Below, piece by piece: positions 32,366-39,310 of a stretch of 64,000 nucleotides of DNA. The translations under genes were made by a program, and so were the position numbers. The notes beneath the pieces are model-generated. The model saw only the letters and a program-made list of their open reading frames with translations. It did no database searches and was not told where the DNA came from. Position 1 is the first letter of the stretch. Each line of letters begins with the position of its first letter. Origin of the DNA: an uncultured Pseudomonadota bacterium (GTDB lineage: Bacteria; Pseudomonadota; Gammaproteobacteria; Methylococcales; Methylomonadaceae); contig CAIQDI010000033.1 of assembly GCA_903870545.1 (NCBI GenBank), positions 124,001-188,000 on the forward strand, in the 5' to 3' direction.

Positions 32366-32799
32366 ACGGAATAGAATTGATATTTTGGCAGTGGTGGGCG
32401 TTGGCAGCAATTTTGCTCGTGGTTGAAGTATTAGTGCCGAGTTTTTTCTTTTTATGGCTCGCAGCAGCTGGATTCACAACGGGCATCATTGTCTGGTTAT
32501 TTGCAATGACAATGAACACGCAAATTTTCATTTTTTCGGTGTTAGCCATTAGTGCGATTGTTCTGTGGAAAATTATTGGCAAAAAACCGTTAAAAAAAAC
32601 GGATCATCCCTTGTTAAATAAGCGCGGACAGCAATACATCGGCAGAACGTTTAATCTTTACGAAGCGATTGAAAACGGACAAGGTAAAATTAAAGTTGAT
32701 GACTCAATTTGGAAAGTACACGGCGAAGATTGTCCATTAGGTAGTAAAGTTCGGATAATTGCCGTTCGTGGAACAGTATTTGATATTGAAAAAATATGA
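32362..32799 (+). CDS. NfeD-family membrane protein (short YbbK type)
   Basis: 145 residues. Two or three hydrophobic segments in the first 75 residues (WWALAAILLVVEVLVPSFFF and two further stretches) are followed by a small OB-fold domain with IGRTFNLYEAIENGQGKIKV and GSKVRIIAVRGTVFDIEKI. This is the short NfeD form without a ClpP-like protease domain. NfeD partners SPFH proteins in membrane quality control, and here the start codon overlaps the qmcA stop (ATGA). Confidence 0.85.
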   Translation: MNGIELIFWQWWALAAILLVVEVLVPSFFFLWLAAAGFTTGIIVWLFAMTMNTQIFIFSVLAISAIVLWKIIGKKPLKKTDHPLLNKRGQQYIGRTFNLYEAIENGQGKIKVDDSIWKVHGEDCPLGSKVRIIAVRGTVFDIEKI

Positions 32800-32886
32800 T
32801 TTTTATCAAAATCGCACCTGAAGTAATACGTTAAAAACAGGGGTTAAAATCTTCACGCTAATTACAACAAACGTTGGAAAAATAGA

Positions 32887-33519
32887 ATGTATAACGTATC
32901 AACAGGTTTACCAAAAAAATTGGAATTTTTATTATGGCTAACTTTTTTGGCAATGCCCCAACAGGGATTCACTTCGACGAATCATTCTGTCATGTTGGTG
33001 GGCGACTCTGTCATGACAGCTCTTTCGCCACGTTACACCAATGCGGCGCAGAATGTGATTGGCGGCGATTTAAAATTTCAAGCGAAAGTTTGTCGAAAAT
33101 TGACCACTTCAGGATGTTTGCATGGACAACCTGAAAGTGCGTTAACTGTTCTAAAAGGTAATCACGGTGTCGATACGGTGGTTATTATGATGGGACATAA
33201 CGATGATCGCAGCGAGCGTTTTCGACAAAAAATAGATGTGCTGATGAATGAAGTGTCCGATGCTCACCATGTATTGTGGATGACCATGCGCGAAGTGAGT
33301 CACAGTTATCGCGCGGCTAACAAAATGATAAAAGAACAGGCAGCCCTGCACAAAAACACGCACGTTATTGATTGGGCTGAAATTAGCCGGAATCAATCTT
33401 CTTGGGTGGTGAAAGATGGCACACACCTTACCGCGACGGGGGCTAGAAATATGGCTTCGGTTATCGCAAAAGAACTGCAAAGTTTGAATTCAAATGAATT
33501 ATCTTCAACGTATCAGTAG
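32887..33519 (+). CDS. Secreted SGNH-hydrolase-like protein
   Basis: 210 residues. Residues 1-29 look like a cleavable signal peptide. The SGNH hydrolase blocks are visible: block I VGDSV with Ser41, block III GHND at 103-106, and block V DGTHL with Asp177 and His180, so a Ser-His-Asp triad can form. Periplasmic SGNH enzymes of this type transfer or remove acetyl groups on glycans. It overlaps the next SGNH gene by 26 bases, and both precede an acyltransferase-3 gene, suggesting one O-acetylation unit. Substrate unknown. Confidence 0.7.
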   Translation: MYNVSTGLPKKLEFLLWLTFLAMPQQGFTSTNHSVMLVGDSVMTALSPRYTNAAQNVIGGDLKFQAKVCRKLTTSGCLHGQPESALTVLKGNHGVDTVVIMMGHNDDRSERFRQKIDVLMNEVSDAHHVLWMTMREVSHSYRAANKMIKEQAALHKNTHVIDWAEISRNQSSWVVKDGTHLTATGARNMASVIAKELQSLNSNELSSTYQ

Positions 33520-34252
33520 AATTTTAGCCATTTCGGTAGCGGTAAATCTTTTTTCTTGTTCGTTCATCGGGGAAGAAAATAAGACGGCAATAACACCCGA
33601 TTTACCTAAAAAATCACACCTTCAAGAACGCCTGTTATTTATCGGTGACTCGCATTCAGTTGGCGTATTTGGGCGGACGTTAACCGCTCTTTTGGAACAG
33701 AATTTTCCCGAGCTGAAAATAACAGCTGTTGCAAGTTGCGGCAGTGAACCGCGTTGGTGGTTAGAAGGCAAAATGACCAATTGTGGATTTTGGATGCACG
33801 AGCCGAATGGTTTTGAAAACAAAGTCCTCAAAGCTAGCACGCCGAAACTCGATGATCTTTTGAACCAAATTAAACCAAAAATAACGATTGTGGCATTAGG
33901 TTCAAATCTTGTGCTAATGAGCAAGGAAGACCGTGAAGCGTACACCGAAACAATGATGGCAATGCTTGAAAATAAAGGCGGGGAATGTATTTGGATTAGT
34001 GCGCCAGACTCTCGAAAATTCAAAGCCGCTGAGATTGAAAGCGTTTATGAACTGCTCAAAAAACTATCCAAATTGCATCATTGCAAACTTATCGACAGCC
34101 GAAACCACACAAAATATCCAAGTTCAGGCGGTGACGGGCTACATTATGGCGGCAAAGAAGGTACCTCGATTGCCACGCAATGGGCTGAAAAAGTTTTTAA
34201 TCACCTCAAACCCACACTTTCAAAATCACTTGAACGTCACATTGACCGCTAA
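33494..34252 (+). CDS. SGNH-hydrolase-like lipoprotein
   Basis: 252 residues. The N terminus ends its hydrophobic stretch in LFSC (Cys22), a possible lipobox. SGNH blocks are IGDSHS (Ser53), ALGSN (136-138) and DGLHY (Asp214, His217). Additional cysteines (82, 97, 165, 197) could form disulfides in the periplasm. It overlaps the preceding SGNH gene by 26 bases and is followed 20 bases later by the acyltransferase. Acetyl transferase or esterase activity on an envelope glycan is inferred from context only. Confidence 0.68.
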   Translation: MNYLQRISRILAISVAVNLFSCSFIGEENKTAITPDLPKKSHLQERLLFIGDSHSVGVFGRTLTALLEQNFPELKITAVASCGSEPRWWLEGKMTNCGFWMHEPNGFENKVLKASTPKLDDLLNQIKPKITIVALGSNLVLMSKEDREAYTETMMAMLENKGGECIWISAPDSRKFKAAEIESVYELLKKLSKLHHCKLIDSRNHTKYPSSGGDGLHYGGKEGTSIATQWAEKVFNHLKPTLSKSLERHIDR

Positions 34253-34272
34253 TTTCTCACTTAATAAACATC

Positions 34273-36291
34273 ATGACAGTTACAAAATCGAACGCTTATT
34301 TATTTTTTTTAGACGGACTTCGTGCCATCGCCATCTTGGCAGTTTTGGCTTTTCACAGCGATAACACTTGGTTATCAGGCGGTTTTTTAGGCGTTGAAAT
34401 TTTCTTTGTCATCAGCGGTTTTATTATCACTAAATTGCTTTTGGACGAATGGCAAAAAAACGGGCGAGTAGATTTAACACGTTTTTGGTTTCGCCGTTTA
34501 CGTCGCTTAATTCCAGCGGCTTTTACCATGATGTTGGTGACGTGGATTTGTGTACTATTGTTTTTCCCCGATGAAATCAATCAGATTTTTGACGATTTAA
34601 TTTATGGCATCACCTTCACAAATAATTGGAATTACATTATCAATGAACGGTCTTACTTTGATTTGATTGGGCGACCGCGATTATTTGAGCATTTGTGGTC
34701 ATTGGGAATCGAGTTTCAATTTTATATCGTTTGGGCGTTAGCCAGTATTGGGTTATTTAGATTGCCGCGCGGGTTGGCGTGTACAGCGATTTTATTTTTC
34801 GCGTTAGCATCCACTTGTTTAATGACAACGCTTTATGATCCAAACGCCGATCCGTCACGGGTTTATTTCGGCACGGATACTCGCGTGAGCGCACTTTTTA
34901 TCGGTTCATTAGTGGCTTTTTTAGTTCGTTCTCCTGAAGCCATTTTGAGCAAATTAAAATTTCAACTAATTAGTTTTTCAGCATTGCTTGGCATAATAGG
35001 ATTGGTTTTATTTTGTATTTATGCCAAATCCTCCGATGTTTTTTTATACCAAGGCGGATTTTTGTGCGTTTCAATTTTGACCGCGATTGTGATTGGTGCG
35101 TGTTTGCTCATTTCTCAACAAAATTATTTCAGCTTGGCGTTGGCGTTTCTGAATAATCCGATTTTTCAAATAATTGGCGTGCGGGCTTATGGGCTGTATT
35201 TATGGCATTGGGTCGTTTTTGGCTTAACGCAGCCGTTTGTTGATGTTCCTTTCGGTGGCTTGCAACTTTTGGGATTTCGGCTGATTTTAACGTTCTTTTT
35301 TTCAGAAATGACCTTGCGATTTATTGAAAAACCAATCCGTCACGGCTGTATCGAAAACGCGATTAAAACCGTTTTTAAATCCACTGGTATGGAACAAAAA
35401 AAGTCCATTGCCTATTGTGCATTGGCGGGATGCGTGAGTTTGGCGGGCTGTTCCAGTTTACTAATTGCAACAGAACAAGAATTAGAAACGGTGCAGCACG
35501 AAGCAATCAATCAGTCCGTTGAAGAATTGCCAGAAATGAAAACGAAAGCGGTAAAGCTGAGTGTTGAGCGTATTATTTTTAATCCTGAATTGAACTTAAA
35601 TTTATTAGAAGCGGCAATAGAAAACGCTGTTTTCATTCAAGACAAAGCGATGCTGAATGCTGAAAATCAGGAAGCCGCGCACGAGAAAAATTTAACGGAC
35701 GTTGGATTTGAACAAAATGAAATGATTGCGCCCGATTCACAAAGTAATTTGCAAATTGACCGCAATAAAAATGGCAAAGGTTATATCAATCGCATCAGAA
35801 CGATTGACGCTATTGGAAAAAAACCCGCTGTATTTTTGTTGGGTGATTCCGTAATGGTTGGCGCGACACCTGAATTGTTGAAACGGTTGCCTAAATTGAG
35901 CATCGATTCCCAAGTCGGACGGCAATTAAGCAAGGGGATTCAAATTTTGACCGAGCGTAAAAATAACGGCTGGCTGAGTGACACGGTGATTATTCATTTG
36001 GGAAATAATAGCCCGATTAACGCGAATCAAATGACGGCATTGGTGAATTTGTTAAGTGACACAAAGAAGATTATTTTAGTCAATTTGAAACTGCCAAGAA
36101 ATTATGAATCCGCGAACAATCGTTTATTTAGCGAGGTGGCGAGTAAGAATCCGAATATCACGATTATAGATTGGCGAGAAAATAGCATGAATGCCAAAAA
36201 TATTTTTGGAAAAGATGGCATTCATTTAACGTCTAACGGGGCAAAACTTTATGCCAGCCTGATTTCTGAAGTGTTGGTGGCTCAAAAATAA
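34273..36291 (+). CDS. Acyltransferase-3 / SGNH fusion, envelope O-acetyltransferase (OafA/OafB-like)
   Basis: 672 residues. Residues about 8-380 are a multi-spanning acyltransferase-3 domain, with FLDGLRAIAILAVLAFHS carrying the RAIA-H signature, FFVISGFIIT, and RFWFRRLRRLIPA. An additional membrane helix and a charged linker follow (to about 515), then a C-terminal SGNH domain with LLGDSVMVG (Ser near 525), LGNNSP and KDGIHLT (near 647-652). Membrane part carries acetyl across the membrane and the SGNH part transfers it, as in OafB. The target, O-antigen or another glycan, is unknown. Confidence 0.85.
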   Translation: MTVTKSNAYLFFLDGLRAIAILAVLAFHSDNTWLSGGFLGVEIFFVISGFIITKLLLDEWQKNGRVDLTRFWFRRLRRLIPAAFTMMLVTWICVLLFFPDEINQIFDDLIYGITFTNNWNYIINERSYFDLIGRPRLFEHLWSLGIEFQFYIVWALASIGLFRLPRGLACTAILFFALASTCLMTTLYDPNADPSRVYFGTDTRVSALFIGSLVAFLVRSPEAILSKLKFQLISFSALLGIIGLVLFCIYAKSSDVFLYQGGFLCVSILTAIVIGACLLISQQNYFSLALAFLNNPIFQIIGVRAYGLYLWHWVVFGLTQPFVDVPFGGLQLLGFRLILTFFFSEMTLRFIEKPIRHGCIENAIKTVFKSTGMEQKKSIAYCALAGCVSLAGCSSLLIATEQELETVQHEAINQSVEELPEMKTKAVKLSVERIIFNPELNLNLLEAAIENAVFIQDKAMLNAENQEAAHEKNLTDVGFEQNEMIAPDSQSNLQIDRNKNGKGYINRIRTIDAIGKKPAVFLLGDSVMVGATPELLKRLPKLSIDSQVGRQLSKGIQILTERKNNGWLSDTVIIHLGNNSPINANQMTALVNLLSDTKKIILVNLKLPRNYESANNRLFSEVASKNPNITIIDWRENSMNAKNIFGKDGIHLTSNGAKLYASLISEVLVAQK

Positions 36292-36328
36292 CAGCATTCG
36301 TGTTTTAAGCGAAATACACTTGGAGCCA

Positions 36329-37483
36329 TTAACCGATAAGGCGTAAATCGCCACCTTCGATTTTCAAGTGTAATTCGCCACGCAATAATTGCTGCAATTC
36401 ATTTCCAACCATTGAAAAACGCCATCCGCGTAACAACAAACAGTCATCGTCATTGCCACAAAGTAACACTTCCAAATCGCTGCGGGTGGCTAAAATCGTT
36501 GAATTGAGCAAATTTTCTTCAGCACGAATTCGCACCAACGCAAACAAAATATCAATAATGGCTTCCTGTTGCGGGTCTTTTCCCGAAATACTTTTTGTGT
36601 ATTCTGGCATCGGAATTGGCAACGTATTTTTGGCGACTTTAATCAATCGGCACAATTCTTTGCCGTAATAATTCAAAACTCTGTCCGTCAAACCACGAAT
36701 TTTCGATAATGCTTCAATTGTTTCCGGCTGAATTTTTGCTAAATCAAACAATAATTCATCGCGCAGCAACCAATTTTTTGGACGATTTTCTTTTTGTGCG
36801 GCGGCTTCGCGCCAGTGCGAAACCGTTTGGATAATCGACAATTGTTTGCCTGTAAATTTATTTTTACCTTTCACGCGCAACCACGCATTTTCAGGCGTAG
36901 TTTCATATTGATCAGGATTTTCCAGTGCCATAAAATCATCCAACAGCCAATCAACACGCCCTAATTCGGTCAATTGCGCCACCATTTTTTGATAAATTTT
37001 ACACAAATAAATTACGTCATCCGCCGCATATTGAATTTCATCGTCGCTCAACGGACGACAACTCCAATCGGCTCGCGTGTGCGCTTTGTTCAAATTGATA
37101 TTCAAAAAACTCGACACCAATAATCCATAACCGGCATTGTCTTGAAAACCTAACAACGGCGCGGCAATTTGCGTATCAAAAATAGGCGTAGGCAATTTCC
37201 CCGTCAATTGATAAAAAATTTCTAAATCCTGACGACTTGAATGAAACACTTTAATCACGGCGGGATTATAAATGGCGTTAAATAATGGCGTTAAATCTGG
37301 CAACGCAATCGGATCAACGCACGCCACCCATTCTGGGGTCGCCAATTGCAACAAACAGAATTTGGGATAATAGGTTTTTTCACGCAAAAATTCCGTATCG
37401 ACCGCAATCCAAGGTGCATTTTCAATCCGACGACACAAATCGGCGAGTTGTTCTGGTTTTTTAATATATTCAATTTTAGTCAT
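36329..37483 (-). CDS. rnd: Ribonuclease D
   Basis: 384 residues. 3'-5' exonuclease maturing tRNA 3' ends. The DEDDy catalytic motifs start with IAVDTEFLREKTYYP (Asp29, Glu31), continue with VFHSSRQDLEIF and end in YAADDVIYL; an HRDC domain follows (about 210-290). Its ATG is two bases after the stop of the DbpA-domain gene, so the two RNA-related proteins are probably co-translated. The chain is of normal length. Confidence 0.94.
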   Translation of the reverse strand: MTKIEYIKKPEQLADLCRRIENAPWIAVDTEFLREKTYYPKFCLLQLATPEWVACVDPIALPDLTPLFNAIYNPAVIKVFHSSRQDLEIFYQLTGKLPTPIFDTQIAAPLLGFQDNAGYGLLVSSFLNINLNKAHTRADWSCRPLSDDEIQYAADDVIYLCKIYQKMVAQLTELGRVDWLLDDFMALENPDQYETTPENAWLRVKGKNKFTGKQLSIIQTVSHWREAAAQKENRPKNWLLRDELLFDLAKIQPETIEALSKIRGLTDRVLNYYGKELCRLIKVAKNTLPIPMPEYTKSISGKDPQQEAIIDILFALVRIRAEENLLNSTILATRSDLEVLLCGNDDDCLLLRGWRFSMVGNELQQLLRGELHLKIEGGDLRLIG

Positions 37484-37485
37484 AG

Positions 37486-38004
37486 TTAGCGTCTGCGCCG
37501 AAAACGATTGCAGTTAGATTTTGGGGTAGATTTACGCACTTTTAAGCGGGTAATGTTCAGTTTGTAGCCGTTAATATCGACGTTTTTCAGATGTAAAAAA
37601 ATATCCGACGGCATATCTTCGGGTAATTCTAACAGTGTGTAATCGCTGCGAATGCTGATATTCTGGATATTATTTCTATCTACGCCGGATTCTTCAATGA
37701 GCATATTTTGCAATACCTCGAAATCTACGCCCTGTTTTTTACCAATATCCAAACGATACCGCTGCATACTTATCGGTGGTAATTCAATTGGTTCGATGGG
37801 AATAACTTGAATCGGGTGCGGCGGCGGTGAAATAACTTCACCTTCAAAACGCAGCGATAACAAGGCGGCGGCACAATCTAACGGGCTAATTTCTAGCTCC
37901 GTCGCTAAAATTTGCACCGCGTTACGTTTGCCGTCGAGATGACGGTGTTTCAGAATACCGCGTAATTGCCGCGTGATAATTTCAAACGAATTAACTTCAA
38001 CCAT
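37486..38004 (-). CDS. Stand-alone DbpA-type RNA-binding protein, helicase-less
   Basis: 172 residues from the ATG at 38004. Residues 81-155 (QRYRLDIGKKQGVDFEVLQN through LPEDMPSDIFLHLKNVDING) match the DbpA RNA-binding domain that closes DEAD-box helicases such as DeaD. Residues 36-52 (ELEISPLDCAAALLSLR) resemble the helicase segment just before it. No helicase core is present. A proline-rich linker (60-78) and a basic tail FRRRRR-like end complete it. The open frame extends another 48 codons into surA, but 38004 leaves a natural seven-base gap. Confidence 0.72.
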   Translation of the reverse strand: MVEVNSFEIITRQLRGILKHRHLDGKRNAVQILATELEISPLDCAAALLSLRFEGEVISPPPHPIQVIPIEPIELPPISMQRYRLDIGKKQGVDFEVLQNMLIEESGVDRNNIQNISIRSDYTLLELPEDMPSDIFLHLKNVDINGYKLNITRLKVRKSTPKSNCNRFRRRR

Positions 38005-38011
38005 AATGGTG

Positions 38012-39310
38012 TTAAATACGATTTTCTTTGATTTCGACAAAGGCTTCGTCGCGTAATTTTCGTAACCACAATTCGGTTTCCTCTTCAATTTTGCGTTTAC
38101 GAATTGCGTCGCGTACCTGATTTTTTTTGAATTCCGCGCTGTTGTCACGATTTTCTCGGTCTAACACTTGAATAATGTGCCAACCGAATTGCGTTTGTAC
38201 AGGATCGCTGATTTCGTTTATTTTTAATTTCGACATCGCTTCTTCAAACGGTTTGACTAATGCGCCTGATTCGACCCAATCCAGCGAACCGCCTTTAATT
38301 GCTGAACCTTTGTCATCTGAATGAGCGCGAGCCAATGTGGCAAAATCGTCGCCATTCGCAAGGCGTTCTTTCAATGCCCACGCGCGTTTACTGGCTTCGG
38401 CATCGTCCACGAGTTCATTCGTTTTAATCAAAATATGACGCACTTTGGTTTTGACGACCGTGTGACCGTCCGCCAATCCTTTCAGTTCCAACATTTTGAT
38501 AATGTGAAAACCACTCGGACTTCGCAACGGTTCAGAAATGCTGCCTTGTCGTAATTTCCCCACTTCGTTGACAAATAACGTCGGCATATCGCGCAACGTT
38601 CGCCACCCTAAATCACCGCCTTTCAGCGCGTTGCCGTCGTTCGATTCGCTCATGGCGGTCTGAGTAAAATCTTGTCCCGCACGTAATTTTTTCACCACTT
38701 CATCGGCTTTTGTCTGTGCTTTTTGAATCGCTGCGGCTGACGCGCCTTCGGGCAAAGCAATCAAAATGTGTCCTAAATGATATTGCACCAACTCTTCGCC
38801 GACTTTGCCTTGTTGCGTTTCTAAATAGTGTTCCACTTCGCGATCAGTAACTTTAATGCGTCCGCCAATTTCACGTTGACGCAATTCGTTGACGACAATT
38901 TCATTTTTCATATTTTCTAAAAATGCCGCGTAACTCATGCCTTGTTTTTCGAGTTCGACTCGGAATTCTTCGGGCGACATATTATTTCGTTTCGCAATAT
39001 CGCCCGCCGACGAAGTCAATGTTTCTTCGCTGATATTGATGCCCGCTTTTTCGGCGAGTTGCCGTTGCAATTTATCAACAATCATTCGCTCCAAAACTTG
39101 GTGACGCAAAATCGACATCGGTGGCATCTGCGATTTGCTCGCGGTAATGCGTTGCTCAATCGTCGTGACTTCTTTTTGCAATTCATTTTCTAAAATCACA
39201 TCGTCTTCGACAATCGCAATAATGTTGTCCAACACTTCGGCTGGCGCGATGATGGGGAAAAGTAACGCGCTGCAAAGTAACGCGATTTGCTGATTTTTCT
39301 TTTTGTTCAT
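38012..39310 (-). CDS. surA: Periplasmic chaperone / peptidyl-prolyl isomerase SurA
   Basis: 432 residues. A signal peptide (to about residue 25) is followed by the N-terminal chaperone domain and two parvulin (PpiC) domains, around 170-270 (GDLGWRTLRDMPTLFVNEV) and 285-385 (GGSLDWVESGALVKPFEEAM). SurA escorts outer-membrane proteins to BAM. It overlaps the lptD stop by one base (TAATG). The usual follower pdxA is replaced here by the DbpA-domain gene. Confidence 0.96.
   Translation of the reverse strand: MNKKKNQQIALLCSALLFPIIAPAEVLDNIIAIVEDDVILENELQKEVTTIEQRITASKSQMPPMSILRHQVLERMIVDKLQRQLAEKAGINISEETLTSSAGDIAKRNNMSPEEFRVELEKQGMSYAAFLENMKNEIVVNELRQREIGGRIKVTDREVEHYLETQQGKVGEELVQYHLGHILIALPEGASAAAIQKAQTKADEVVKKLRAGQDFTQTAMSESNDGNALKGGDLGWRTLRDMPTLFVNEVGKLRQGSISEPLRSPSGFHIIKMLELKGLADGHTVVKTKVRHILIKTNELVDDAEASKRAWALKERLANGDDFATLARAHSDDKGSAIKGGSLDWVESGALVKPFEEAMSKLKINEISDPVQTQFGWHIIQVLDRENRDNSAEFKKNQVRDAIRKRKIEEETELWLRKLRDEAFVEIKENRI

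Noticed and set aside
38005-38148. 48-codon extension of the DbpA-domain protein
   Set aside because: Overlaps the end of surA in another frame, is lysine-rich without homology, and the ATG at 38004 leaves a normal gap.
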